NCBI RefSeq assembly: GCF_018070465.1
Contig: NZ_JAGPXT010000017.1
Location: 1-64,000, forward strand
DNA from: Micromonospora sp. C95
Lineage (GTDB): Bacteria; Actinomycetota; Actinomycetes; Mycobacteriales; Micromonosporaceae
DNA length: 64,000 nucleotides
Direction of reading: 5' to 3'
Shown here: piece by piece, positions 35,101-43,835 of the stretch
Layout: each line of letters begins with the position of its first letter
Numbering within the stretch: the stretch's first letter is position 1
Notes under the pieces: generated by a model
Databases searched by the model: none
The model's input: only the letters and a program-made list of their open reading frames with translations
Told to the model about the DNA's origin: nothing
Program-made: the position numbers and the translations under genes

Positions 35101-35225
35101 GCCACGACGACAACGGCAAGCTCATGCAGCGCTACCTCGACGACGAGGGCCTGCGCGCACAGCTCAACCAGTTCGCCCGCCGGCAGGCGTACCAGATGAT
35201 CCGCCGCCGCAAGGGCATCGCCTAA
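32166..35225 (+). CDS. hsdR: type I restriction endonuclease subunit HsdR
   Basis: Encodes 1019 residues. The N-terminal nuclease domain has the PD-(D/E)xK core at Asp141 and ELK 155-157 (LDLVLFVNGIPLATAELK). The motor has Walker A SAGSGKSN (301-308) and DEAH 421-424, plus later SF2 motifs (FAFTATPKPKT, YRILVVAEKYQTGFDQP, QTLSRLNRTHP). It translocates DNA and cuts away from the site. All motifs needed for activity appear intact. GTG start overlaps the hsdS stop. Confidence 0.95.
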   Translation: MSQAHQERSFETVIEGALLGSGWLRGATTNYDRQLGLDSAELFAFIGATQPDEWARLLAYHGNNPDEAQRQFAQYLARQIDERGPLDVLRRGVRDKGVLIRLAYFKPAHAITDEAIRLYRANRLTVTRQLAYSTSYNKTLDLVLFVNGIPLATAELKNPLTGTTVEDAKEQYRRTRDPKELLFARRTLVHFAVDPDLVFVTTKLAGEKTRFLPFNTGSAGPGVSGGAGNPPAGASGYRSSYLWEQVWHPDTWMDLVRRFLHYDKESGALIFPRYHQWHAVTNLADHAARHGSGQNYLVMHSAGSGKSNTIAWLAHRLSSLHTAPALDDDARAKGLRPNEPVFDKVIIITDRVVLDRQLQDTVFQFEHVPGVVQRIDKDSAQLAAALQGETAKVVITTMQKFPYILNQVQGLRGKRFAVIVDEAHSSQSGDSAAALKKVLLRLGSDDVDESGDLLTASALARGRHETLSYFAFTATPKPKTLELFGTPHPVTGTAQPFHTYSMRQAIEEGFILDVLRQYLTYKAYWKLANANPDDPEVDPKKAGAQLARFASLHPTMQAQKAEIIVEHFRRHTAPRLGGRAKAMVVTASREGAVRLHTAIRRYADMQGYVGCESLVAFSGELEVDGVQHTEARSNGFSEGELPERFAYTAADDRHAGTPKAKQPVEYRILVVAEKYQTGFDQPLLTTMYVDKLLKKVAAVQTLSRLNRTHPLKTQGDVFVLDFVNEAGDIAAEFKPYFETAATTPTDPNLLYTAQHAVTAYPILVDSEMQAYAEALLAAEAKATTDTGLARAHATLYRFTEPAVDRYKALAADDPEAAETFRSALRDYLRMYAFLSQVVPYHDEELERLYLYGRALLNRLPRRQDPSVDIGEVQLTHLRVSKTGEHDASLTPEGEQMLPGFVGGGTGRQHDLEKVVLSELIDEFNDRFGIGLGEADKVWVEQQINALAEDGTLEAAAMVNDESNFGVVCDRRIEDVILSRHDDNGKLMQRYLDDEGLRAQLNQFARRQAYQMIRRRKGIA

Positions 35226-35326
35226 CTGGACACTCCTGAGAGGAGGACGATTGTCCCCGTCCAGAGCGTCGATCAGGCACGAGTGGGGAAAGCCAGCGGA
35301 ATCTGCTGCTTGACAGAGGGAGCCGG

Positions 35327-36904
35327 ATGCGTGCGCAGGAGCGCGTTGCCGACCGGTACGAACTGACGTACCCGGTCGGTCGCGGGGGGATGGGCGAGGT
35401 GTGGGCCGGCTTCGACGAGAAGCTCGACCGGCCCGTCGCCATCAAGTTCCTCCGCAAGCTCGCCATCCTCGACAGTGAACGGGACGGCGCGGTCGAGCGG
35501 TTCATCCGGGAGGCCCGGGTCACCGCCCGGCTCGACCATCCAGGGGTACCCAGCGTCCACGACGTCGGGCATCACGGCGACGACCTATACATCGTCATGC
35601 AACTGGTGCCCGGCATGGTGGTGGCCGACCTGATCGCCGAGCGGGGACACCTCTCCGTGCCGTGGGCCGCCGCGATCGGCGCGCAGATCTGCTCGGTGCT
35701 CGCCGCCGCGCACGCCGCCTCGCTGGTGCACCGCGACCTCAAACCGCAGAACCTGATGGTCACCCCGGCCGGCTCGGTGAAGGTGCTCGACTTCGGGGTC
35801 GCCGCGCTGCTCGGCCCGGATGTGCCCCGGCTGACGGCCACCGGCCACACCCTCGGCACCCCGACCTACATGGCCCCCGAACAGGCGCTGAACAGCGCGG
35901 TAGGTCCCCGGGCCGACCTGTACGCGCTCGGCTGCATCCTGTTCGAACTGCTCACCGGCCAGCCGCCGTACCGGGCGAACACCGCGCTCGGCCTGCTGCA
36001 CCGGCACATGAACGACCCGATCCCGTCGGTCGCCGAGCACCGGGCCGGGGTGGCGGACACTCTGGTCGACCTCGTCACCCGGCTGCTCGCCAAGGACCCA
36101 CAGCATCGTCCGGAGTCGGCCGCCGCAGTGTACGAGGTGCTGGCCCCGCTCGGGGCGGTCGCGCCGGAACTGGCCGTCGACCTCGCGATGACCGTCGCCG
36201 AGGGGCAACGGGTCGACCCGACAATGCCCTACCGGTACCCCTTCGGGCCGCTGCCACCCCGCACGCCGCTGACGCCGACCCGCGTCGACGTCGTGCGGCC
36301 CCGGTCCGCGTCGGAGCCGGTGGCGCCGCCCTCCCTCGAAGAGCTGGCCGCCGTCGAGGAACGCGCCTGGGATCTGGCCGAGGAAGAACGGTTCACCCAG
36401 GCGGCCGAGCTGCTCGAAACGGCGCTCCGGCCGGTACGGAGAGGCCCCGACGCCAAGCAGCCGAGGATCCTGGAGCTGCGGCTGAACCTGGCCAACCTGT
36501 ACGTGCTCGCCGGCGCGTACCGGCGGGCGCTGCCTGAGTTCACCCGGCTCGCCGAGGATCTGGCCGAACGGCCGGTGCCGGACCAGGAGCTGATCTGGCA
36601 CTGCCGCCAACAGGCCGCCGTCTGTCAGGCGGAGCTGGGCGAAGCGAGCGCCGCACTGGCCGAGTTGCGCACGCTGCTCGCCGAGGGACAGCAGGTCATG
36701 CCGCACGACTCGCCCGAACTGCTCGGATTGCGGCAGCAGGTCGCGATGCTCACGGCCGGCATCGGCGATGTGATCGACGCACGGCGTCAGATCGACGAGC
36801 TACTCCGCGACGTGCGCCGGCTGCACGGCCCGCACTCGCCGGCCGCCGGGGAGATCGAGGTACTGCTGACCCGCATAGAACAATTGAGCAGGGCCGCTCG
36901 TTGA
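35327..36904 (+). CDS. soluble Ser/Thr protein kinase with TPR-like tail
   Basis: Encodes 525 residues. Eukaryotic-type kinase domain with the glycine loop GRGGMGEV, Lys40 (AIKFL), HRDLKPQN at 135-142, DFG 155-157 and APE 183-185. No transmembrane or PASTA segment is present, so it is cytosolic. The C-terminal 170 residues are helical repeats (EERFTQAAELLETAL, AGAYRRALPEFTRLAEDL). It is 101 bp after hsdR on the same strand and probably belongs to the same transcription unit, which suggests kinase-linked defence. Confidence 0.92.
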   Translation: MRAQERVADRYELTYPVGRGGMGEVWAGFDEKLDRPVAIKFLRKLAILDSERDGAVERFIREARVTARLDHPGVPSVHDVGHHGDDLYIVMQLVPGMVVADLIAERGHLSVPWAAAIGAQICSVLAAAHAASLVHRDLKPQNLMVTPAGSVKVLDFGVAALLGPDVPRLTATGHTLGTPTYMAPEQALNSAVGPRADLYALGCILFELLTGQPPYRANTALGLLHRHMNDPIPSVAEHRAGVADTLVDLVTRLLAKDPQHRPESAAAVYEVLAPLGAVAPELAVDLAMTVAEGQRVDPTMPYRYPFGPLPPRTPLTPTRVDVVRPRSASEPVAPPSLEELAAVEERAWDLAEEERFTQAAELLETALRPVRRGPDAKQPRILELRLNLANLYVLAGAYRRALPEFTRLAEDLAERPVPDQELIWHCRQQAAVCQAELGEASAALAELRTLLAEGQQVMPHDSPELLGLRQQVAMLTAGIGDVIDARRQIDELLRDVRRLHGPHSPAAGEIEVLLTRIEQLSRAAR

Positions 36905-36948
36905 GGAGTGGAACGCGGTGGCCCCAGCCGAGCGGTGAACGTGTGGGT

Positions 36949-39900
36949 CTACAGTTGCGGAGGGAGGCGCAGCGGCAGCGGCTCCCGTACCGGAAGGACC
37001 TTGTCGCCGCGGCGGACGACGATTTTCCGGAGGCACTGTGAGAGTGGTGCTGTCGGATCTGGCACGCGCCCCGCGTTCTGGAAAACTCCCCGAAACATCC
37101 ATCCTGGCCCATCGACTCCGATGAACAGCAGCTCGTTCTGACCGTCCTCGGTGGCAATTACCGTATGGAGGGCGACACCGTAATCTCCGACGATCTCCTC
37201 GACGGGCGAGTCTGATTCGGTCAGCTGTTGGGCTATCTCAGAACGTACTTCGTCCCAGATGCCTTCGTCCACCGGGGCGGCGAAAGCGCTTATCTGGAGC
37301 GCGCTGGTTTCGTGGACGAGGCGGACCTGTTGAACAGTCTGGTTCGAGTCGACGGACACCCGTACGTCAACTCCTTGGACGGCCGGTATCTGCAGGCTGC
37401 CGAGGTCGAGACGCTGTACCTCCGCTGATCCGGTCTGCCCATCAGGATGGCCACCAGCGCCGGCAAGGTACGCCTCTATCGTCAGCTCACTCATTGACCG
37501 AGGCAGGTCGTCGGCGCTTGCACCGACCAGGCGGACGTTCAGACTGGGGTGACGCTGGGTTCGCAGCGTGTCGGGGTGGTTCTCGCCGAGGATGGCCCGT
37601 CGTCGCTGCAAGGTGTCCTGGTGCAGGTCGCGGGCTTCGGCGTATTCACCCATCGCGTACAGCGTGACGCCTAGCTCGTGGGCGCTGAGCAGCGTATGGG
37701 GGTGGTTGTCGCCGAGGGTGGCCTTCCGTCGTTGCAGAATGTCCTGTTCCAGTTCACGGGCCTGGCCGTATTCGCCCATCACGTACAACGTGCCCGCCAA
37801 CTCGTGAGCGATCCGTAGCGTGTCGGGGTGGTCGCCGCCGAGTGTGGCCCGCCGTCGCTGCAGAATCTCCTCCTCCAACTCGCGGGCCTGGCCGTACTCG
37901 CCGATGTGCCGCAGGTTGTGCGCCAGGTCCTGAGTGCTGCGCAGGGTGTCGGGGTGGTTGTCGCCGAGGGTGCTCTGGCGTCGCTGCAAGACGTCTCGGT
38001 ACCGGTCCGCGGCTTGGGCGTACTCGCCCATCGCGTGCAGGGTGGTGGCGAGACTGTGTCCGGTGGTGAGGGTGTCGGGGTGGTTCTCGCCGAGGGTGGC
38101 CTCCAGTTGTTGGAGGATTCTCTTCTTGAGGTCGTGGGCCTGGTCGTAGTTGCCCATCTCGTGGAGGGTGACCGCGAGGGCGTGCTCGGTGGTGAGGGTG
38201 TCGGGGTGGTTGTCGCCGAGGGTGGTCTGGCGTCGCTGCGCGACGTCTCGGTACCGGTCCGCGGCTTGGGTGTACTCGCTCATCGCGTGCAGGGTGGTGG
38301 CGAGGGCGTGTTCGGTGGTGAGGGTGTCGGGGTGGTTTTCGCCGAGGGTGGCGTGGCGTTGTTGGAGGACTTTCCTTTTGAGGTCGTGGGCTTGGTCGTA
38401 GTTGCCCATTGCGTGGAGGGTGACCGCTAGTTCGTGTGCGCTGCGCAGGGTGTCGGGGTGGTTTTCGCCGAGGGTGGCTTCCCGTTGTCGGAGGACTTTC
38501 CTCTCGAGGTCGTGGGCTTGGTCGTAGTTGCCCATTGCGTGGAGGGTGACCGCTAGTTCGTGTGCGCTGCGCAGGGTGTCGGGGTGGTTCTCGCCGAGGG
38601 TGGTCTCACGTTGTCGGAGGACTTTCCTCTCGAGGTCGTGGGCCTGGTCGTACCTGCCCATGGCATACAGGGTGAGCGCGAGGGAGTACCCGGTGGCGAG
38701 GGTGTCGGGGTGGTTTTCGCCGAGGGTGGCTTCCCGTTGTTGGAGGACTTTCCTCTCGAGGTCGTGGGCCTGGTCGTAGTTGCCCATCTCGTGGAGGGTG
38801 ACCGCGAGGGCGTGCTCGGTGGTGAGGGTGTCGGGGTGGTTGTCGCCGAGGGTGGTCTGGCGTCGCTGCAAGACGTCTCGGTACCGGTCCGCGGCTTGGG
38901 TGTACTCGCTCATCGCGTGCAGGGTGGTGGCGAGACTGTGTTCGGTGGTGAGGGTGTCGGGGTGGTTCTCGCCGAGGGTGGTCTCACGTTGTTGGAGGAC
39001 TTTCCTCTTGAGGTCGTGGGCCTGGCGGTGATCGCCCATCGCGTGGAGGGTGATCGCGAGGGCGTGTTCGGTGGCGAGGGTGTCGGGGTGGTTGTCGCCG
39101 AGGGTGGTCTGGCGTCGCTGCGCGACGTCTCGGTACCGGTCCGCGGCTTGGGTGTACTCGCTCATCGCGTGCAGGGTGGTGGCGAGGGCGTGTTCGGTGG
39201 CGAGGGTGTCGGGGTGGTTTCCGCCGAGGGTGGCTTCCCGTTGTCGGAGGACTTTCCTTTTGAGGTCGTGGGCTTGGTGGTAGTTGCCCATTGCGTGGAG
39301 GGTGACCGCTAGTTCGTGTGCGCTGCGCAGGGTGTCGGGGTGGTTGTCACCGAGGGTGGCCTCCTGTTGTTGGAGGATTCTCTTCTTGAGGTCGTGGGCT
39401 TGGTGGTAGTTGCCCATTGCGTGGAGGGTGACCGCTAGTTCGTGTGCGCTGCGCAGGGTGTCGGGGTGGTTGTCGCCGAGGGTGGCTTCCCGTTGTTGGA
39501 GGACTTTCCTCTCGAGGTCGTGGGCTTGGTCGTAGTTGCCCATCGCGTGGAGGGTGACCGCGAGGGCGTGTTCGGTGGCGAGGGTGTCGGGGTGGTTTTC
39601 GCCGAGGGTGGTCTGGCGTCGCTGCGCGACGTCTCGGTACCGGTCCGCGGCTTGGGTGTACTCGCTCATCGCGTGCAGGGTGGTGGCGAGGCTGTTTCCG
39701 GTGGTGAGGGTGTCGGGGTGGTTTTCGCCGAGGGTGGCTTCCCGTTGTTGGAGGACTTTCCTTTTGAGGTCGTGGGCTTGGTCGTAGTTGCCCATTGCGT
39801 GGAGGGTGAGCGCTAGTTCGTGTGCGCTGCGCAGGGTGTCGGGGTGGTTGTCGCCGAGGGTGGCCTCCCGTCGTCGGAGGACCGTCCTCTCGAGGTCGTG

Positions 39901-42900
39901 GGCCTGGTCGTACTTGCCCATCGCGTACAGGGTGATCGCGAGGGCGTACCGGGTGGCGAGGGTGTCGGGGTGGTATTCACCGAGGGTGGTCTGGCGTCGC
40001 TGCGCGACGTCTCGGTACCGGTCCGCGGCTTGGGTGTACTCGCCCATCGCGTGCAGGGTGGTGGCGAGACTGTGTCCGGTGGCGAGGGTGTCGGGGTGGT
40101 TCTCGCCGAGGGTGGCCTCCTGTTGTTGGAGGACCTTCCTCTCGAGGTCGTGGGCGTGGCGGTGATCGCCCATCGCGTACAGGGTGATCGCGAGGGAGTG
40201 TCCGGTGGTGAGGGTGTCGGGGTGGTTCTCGCCGAGGGTGGCGTGGCGTTGTTGGAGGACCTTCCTTTTGAGGTCGTGGGCTTGGTCGTAGTTGCCCATT
40301 GCGTGGAGGGTGAGCGCCAGTTCGTGTGCGCTGCGCAGGGTGTCGGGGTGGCTTTCACCCAGGGAGGCCCGGCGTGTACGTAGCGCATCCTCGCCAACCT
40401 CGAGGGCTTGGGCGTACTCACCCAGGTGCCGAAGATTGTCGGCGAGTTCGTGTGCGCTGCGTAGGGTGTCGGGGTGATTCTCGCCGAGGACAGCCCGCCT
40501 CTGTTGCAGGATCTCCTTGTGCACGTCCGCGGCTTCGGCATATTTGCCCATCTCGTGCAGCGCGGTGGCCATGACGTGCGTGGACTGGAAGGTGATCCGG
40601 TGATTCTCGCCGAAGTGTGCCTTGACTGAATCCAAGGTTGTCTGTAGCACCTGTTGGGCGTCGGTGGTACGACCGATTTCGCTGGCGAGTTTCTCACGAG
40701 CAATTCGCAGGTTCACCGCTGACGGCATCATCGGCCCCACCAGCATCTCCGTCAGATGCATGGCCCGGTCTGCGGCGTCCAGAGCTTTCGCGCGCTGCCC
40801 GGCTCGGGCGTACACCTGGCTGGCCGCGATGCTCACGGACAGCGTTATCGCGTCCCTTTCGTCATCCGGTATCGGGGCCGCTGACAATGACGTCATCAAC
40901 TGCTCGGTCAGTTCCAGAGCCTCAGGCAGCCGGCCGAGGGGGAGCAGACTCATGGCGAGGGCCGCCATCATCCTCATCCTCGCAAGCTGGCTACCTTCTG
41001 ATGCCGCCATCGACAAACCCCGCTCAAGGAGCGAGCGTGCCAACTCGGGCCGACCGTGGCCGATGGCCAGTTCGGCGACGAGCGGGAGATAAAGGGACAG
41101 GACCTCCTGGCTGTCCGGCCCAAGTGCCTGCTCGGCGAGAGAAAAGGCCCGTTGGGCCTCGTCGAACGCGGCCTGCACGTTCCCGAGACCGCTCAGATAG
41201 AGAGCACACAGGGCATGTAGCGATGCTGCGGATTCCGATGTGGCCGAATCGGATCGATCATCTGCCTCAAGCACGAGGGCGTGTGGCAACAGTTCCTCGC
41301 CCTGTCGCCAGAGCTCGTCGGTTTCGAACATGTCCATAAAGGCTTGCAGGACCATGTCCATGGCCTGCCGGAGGCGCACGCCGCGAACTTCTTCGGTCAT
41401 CGACGCTTTGATGTGTGATTGCAGGAGACGGTGCAGCTGTATCGCGCCTCCGGTGCGTTGGGCCAGCGAGTAGCGCCGGATGGCGCCGATGGCGCGATTC
41501 AGGGCGACCTCGTCGTCGGCGACCGCCCGGAGCGGCTCGTCGAATTCCTCGGCGTAGTCGCTTACAAGGTGCAGGGGAAATGGTTCCGGGGCCAGCAGGG
41601 ATATCATTTCGAGAATGGCAAGAGCAGGCGGGTCTTCGTCCCTCAGGCGCTCAAGCGACAGATCCCAGACGGTGCTCACCCGCGCATCGGTGCCCAACAC
41701 CTCGCCTTCGGCGAGCATGTCGCCCGGCCGCTCTCTGAGCATGCGGCGGTAATCTTCGACTGGCAGGCCAACAATTTCGATGTAGGCGGCGGCTTGTTCC
41801 AGCGCGAGCGGAAGGTCTCCAAGTTCCTCGGCGAGTTGCTCGGCCTGCTCCCTTGTCATCGACGCGATCCGCTGGCTCAGCAACGCCACCGACTCTTCGC
41901 GGCGCATCACGTGAATCTCGAGTCGCTCACCGACCGCCCCGAAGCTCGGGTTACGGGAGGTCACGATCACGTGCCCGCCCTCAAGCGCAAGTTGGTCGCG
42001 GAGGTTGTTGGCCGACTGCGCGTTGTCGAATATGAGCAACCATCGACCGCGTGCGGTGAGGGCTGCGGCAAGGTCGGACGGGCCGGAGCGATGGGTTATC
42101 CCTAGTTTGCTCGCCAGCAGCGCCAGTTGGGCCTTTGTCACCGCGGCGTGCTCGGCCGGGACCCACCACACGACGTCATAGTCATCGCGAAATCGGTGCG
42201 CGTACTCGATCGCGATCTGGGTCTTGCCGATACCGCCCATCCCGTACAGCGCGTGCAGCACTACCGCGTTGGCAGTCGTGAGCCGCCGGCGTAGCTCGGC
42301 CAGGCTTTCCTCCCGGCCGGTGAAACGCGGGTTCCTCGGCGGCATGTTCCATACTTGCTTCCTGGGAGAACCACCGGTGGCTTCGGCAGACTCATCGGGA
42401 TCGGCGGGGGCCATCTCGTGTAGCCCGGTGACGTCGAGGGGCAGCCCGATCAATGCGTGAAGCTGGCCCAGAGCCGCAGGGTCGAGCACCTCGTACAAGC
42501 GGTCCACTCGGGTAGCCGACAGCGTGCCCAGGCCATCGGAGCGGTGATGTTCGCAGACTAGCCCGAGTAGACGGCCGTTGCTGAAGACGGCCGCACCTGA
42601 CATGCCCTCCCACGGGGAAACCGCCGGGTCGGGATCACGCTCCGGCTCGGAGGTGATGATCGCCAACGTCCCTTCCCGACGATGCGAGAGCGCCGAGATC
42701 TCTCCGATCATGTGGAAGGAGTCGCGGTACTGCTGGGCCCGACCATCTGGCAGTCGCCGAACGCGGTCGTCTCGCAGCTTGGAGCGGGGGAAGCCCACCG
42801 CGCTGCAGGTCAGGGTGTGATCCTCGTCAGCCACGAGACCGAACGCGAGCGGTGCGACCGGACCTGTGTCGGGCTCGGGCACGAGGGCCAGAACGGCCAG

Positions 42901-43143
42901 GTCCACTTCCGGGTTCATCCAGGCCACCGCTGCGTCCGCGACCCATTCGTCGGGTCGGTCGGCGGAGAACCGTACTTGTAGGCTCGCGGCGTTCTTCACG
43001 ACGTGCGCGGCCGTGATGACATGACCGGGCGACGCCCGGTAGCCCGATCCTCGGCGTCCTGGCCCGGTTCCCTGGACCTTTACGATGACCTCGGCAACTC
43101 GGCCGATATCGACACTGGCCCGCGGGGTTCTCGGCACAGTCAC
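36949..43143 (-). CDS. trypsin-NB-ARC-TPR protein with DUF3710-like C-terminus
   Basis: Encodes 2064 residues. Residues 1-230 are a trypsin-like protease with an apparent triad His47 (TAAHVV), Asp81 and Ser182 (EGMSGAAV). Residues 265-560 are an NB-ARC STAND ATPase: Walker A GMGGIGKT 301-308, Walker B LLIFDN 369-374, and a GxP-type LGDLPLALEQAAAYI. Degenerate and then about 24 near-identical 42-residue TPRs cover 560-1860. The last 160 residues (LDLGSLQIPAVQGVDVRV, FAAPVDEGIWDEVRSEI, LFIGVDGPGWMFRG, REPLPLRLP) match the DUF3710 pattern. The model is a sensor (TPR), switch (NB-ARC) and effector (protease). Start GTG 43143 or GTG 43137; the latter is better spaced from AAGGGG. Confidence 0.92.
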   Translation of the reverse strand: MTVPRTPRASVDIGRVAEVIVKVQGTGPGRRGSGYRASPGHVITAAHVVKNAASLQVRFSADRPDEWVADAAVAWMNPEVDLAVLALVPEPDTGPVAPLAFGLVADEDHTLTCSAVGFPRSKLRDDRVRRLPDGRAQQYRDSFHMIGEISALSHRREGTLAIITSEPERDPDPAVSPWEGMSGAAVFSNGRLLGLVCEHHRSDGLGTLSATRVDRLYEVLDPAALGQLHALIGLPLDVTGLHEMAPADPDESAEATGGSPRKQVWNMPPRNPRFTGREESLAELRRRLTTANAVVLHALYGMGGIGKTQIAIEYAHRFRDDYDVVWWVPAEHAAVTKAQLALLASKLGITHRSGPSDLAAALTARGRWLLIFDNAQSANNLRDQLALEGGHVIVTSRNPSFGAVGERLEIHVMRREESVALLSQRIASMTREQAEQLAEELGDLPLALEQAAAYIEIVGLPVEDYRRMLRERPGDMLAEGEVLGTDARVSTVWDLSLERLRDEDPPALAILEMISLLAPEPFPLHLVSDYAEEFDEPLRAVADDEVALNRAIGAIRRYSLAQRTGGAIQLHRLLQSHIKASMTEEVRGVRLRQAMDMVLQAFMDMFETDELWRQGEELLPHALVLEADDRSDSATSESAASLHALCALYLSGLGNVQAAFDEAQRAFSLAEQALGPDSQEVLSLYLPLVAELAIGHGRPELARSLLERGLSMAASEGSQLARMRMMAALAMSLLPLGRLPEALELTEQLMTSLSAAPIPDDERDAITLSVSIAASQVYARAGQRAKALDAADRAMHLTEMLVGPMMPSAVNLRIAREKLASEIGRTTDAQQVLQTTLDSVKAHFGENHRITFQSTHVMATALHEMGKYAEAADVHKEILQQRRAVLGENHPDTLRSAHELADNLRHLGEYAQALEVGEDALRTRRASLGESHPDTLRSAHELALTLHAMGNYDQAHDLKRKVLQQRHATLGENHPDTLTTGHSLAITLYAMGDHRHAHDLERKVLQQQEATLGENHPDTLATGHSLATTLHAMGEYTQAADRYRDVAQRRQTTLGEYHPDTLATRYALAITLYAMGKYDQAHDLERTVLRRREATLGDNHPDTLRSAHELALTLHAMGNYDQAHDLKRKVLQQREATLGENHPDTLTTGNSLATTLHAMSEYTQAADRYRDVAQRRQTTLGENHPDTLATEHALAVTLHAMGNYDQAHDLERKVLQQREATLGDNHPDTLRSAHELAVTLHAMGNYHQAHDLKKRILQQQEATLGDNHPDTLRSAHELAVTLHAMGNYHQAHDLKRKVLRQREATLGGNHPDTLATEHALATTLHAMSEYTQAADRYRDVAQRRQTTLGDNHPDTLATEHALAITLHAMGDHRQAHDLKRKVLQQRETTLGENHPDTLTTEHSLATTLHAMSEYTQAADRYRDVLQRRQTTLGDNHPDTLTTEHALAVTLHEMGNYDQAHDLERKVLQQREATLGENHPDTLATGYSLALTLYAMGRYDQAHDLERKVLRQRETTLGENHPDTLRSAHELAVTLHAMGNYDQAHDLERKVLRQREATLGENHPDTLRSAHELAVTLHAMGNYDQAHDLKRKVLQQRHATLGENHPDTLTTEHALATTLHAMSEYTQAADRYRDVAQRRQTTLGDNHPDTLTTEHALAVTLHEMGNYDQAHDLKKRILQQLEATLGENHPDTLTTGHSLATTLHAMGEYAQAADRYRDVLQRRQSTLGDNHPDTLRSTQDLAHNLRHIGEYGQARELEEEILQRRRATLGGDHPDTLRIAHELAGTLYVMGEYGQARELEQDILQRRKATLGDNHPHTLLSAHELGVTLYAMGEYAEARDLHQDTLQRRRAILGENHPDTLRTQRHPSLNVRLVGASADDLPRSMSELTIEAYLAGAGGHPDGQTGSAEVQRLDLGSLQIPAVQGVDVRVSVDSNQTVQQVRLVHETSALQISAFAAPVDEGIWDEVRSEIAQQLTESDSPVEEIVGDYGVALHTVIATEDGQNELLFIGVDGPGWMFRGVFQNAGRVPDPTAPLSQCLRKIVVRRGDKVLPVREPLPLRLPPQL
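37567..40616 (-). repeat. 126-bp tandem repeats coding TPRs
   Basis: About 24-25 head-to-tail copies of a 126-bp unit with exact period, each coding the 42-residue TPR centred on N-H-P-D-T-L. Inner copies are nearly identical at DNA level; the outermost ones diverge. The mirror ORFs of about 83 residues on the plus strand are artefacts of the same array. Confidence 0.95.
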
Positions 43144-43146
43144 CCC

Positions 43147-43446
43147 TTAGCGCTCTCGTTCGGCCTCTTGCCCGGAGACGTATGGTGGCAGGCCGGAGCT
43201 ACCCACGTGTGGTTTCAAGGTCAGCTTCACGGTCTGGACGGACGACCTGGCCACCGTCCCCTCGCCGCCGAGCTCCAGCACCCAGAAGCGCGCTTTGGCT
43301 GCGGCGTTGGCCGTCTTCTCGACCCCGACAGACACTTCAATCTCGATCGGACCCAGCTCGAAGCGCAGGCCATCCTCGGGGGCCGCGGCAACCGCGGTCT
43401 CCAATTCACGGCGCAGCTCACGAACGAAATCTGCCAGCTCGATCAC
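43147..43446 (-). CDS. trypco2-type small protein, trypsin partner
   Basis: Encodes 99 residues from GTG 43446, with GGGGGAAG 6-8 bp upstream. The pattern IELADFVRELRRELETAVAAA, LRFELGPIEIEVSVGVEKTANAAAKARFWVLELG, VQTVKLTLKP matches the trypsin-co-occurring domain 2 family, described from comparative genomics of NTP-dependent conflict systems. It ends 3 bp before the trypsin-NB-ARC gene, so both are made together. A role as regulator or substrate of the protease is expected from the family association but unproven. Confidence 0.82.
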   Translation of the reverse strand: MIELADFVRELRRELETAVAAAPEDGLRFELGPIEIEVSVGVEKTANAAAKARFWVLELGGEGTVARSSVQTVKLTLKPHVGSSGLPPYVSGQEAERER

Positions 43447-43622
43447 GGACGGCTTCCCCCAACTGGTCCAGGCGGCGATTCGAAGCGCTTGGCGATCATT
43501 GCAGGGTGGCGAGTTCACCCAGTCTCGCCAATGAGACTGCCGAAGACACCCACCGATTGGGCCGGTGCGGTAACCCGCTCGGCCTTGTTCTCTCGTCCAT
43601 CGAGCCGTTTCGTCGGGTGTGG

Positions 43623-43835
43623 CTACAAACCTCGGGGAGCGGGCCGATCACCGCCGATTGCGGAGACGAATGCGGACCAGGTTCCTGGGGTGAAGGTCAG
43701 GGTAGGCCCACCCCGATCCTTGGAGTCGCGTACGGCGACGAGGCCGGGAAGGTTGTCGGCGACCTCGACGCAGTCACCGCCGTTGTCGCCGCTGCGGGTG
43801 CTCTTGCGCCAGACGGCGCCGGTCAGGTCAGTCAT
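43623..43835 (-). CDS. DUF397 protein
   Basis: Encodes 70 residues. The sequence WRKSTRSGDNGGDCVEVAD, VAVRDSKDRGGPTLTFTPGTWSAFVSAI is a textbook DUF397, a small family that pairs with XRE regulators of the Scr1/DUF5753 type in actinomycetes. It overlaps the upstream regulator by 8 bp. The pair probably acts as a toxin-antitoxin-like or developmental switch (family knowledge). Confidence 0.95.
   Translation of the reverse strand: MTDLTGAVWRKSTRSGDNGGDCVEVADNLPGLVAVRDSKDRGGPTLTFTPGTWSAFVSAIGGDRPAPRGL

Noticed and set aside
32190..35105. A 971-residue minus-strand ORF opposite hsdR
   Set aside because: Long antisense ORFs are expected in high-GC DNA; the translation is Val/Gly/Arg-rich without domains, whereas hsdR has all motifs.
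37568..40383. Many plus-strand ORFs of about 83 residues with similar sequences
   Set aside because: They are the antisense image of the 126-bp TPR repeats of the 36949-43143 gene; codon bias and homology support only the minus strand.
37567..40616. Regular repeats that could suggest a CRISPR array
   Set aside because: Period is 126 bp with no unique spacers, and the units encode a continuous TPR protein; no cas genes are present.
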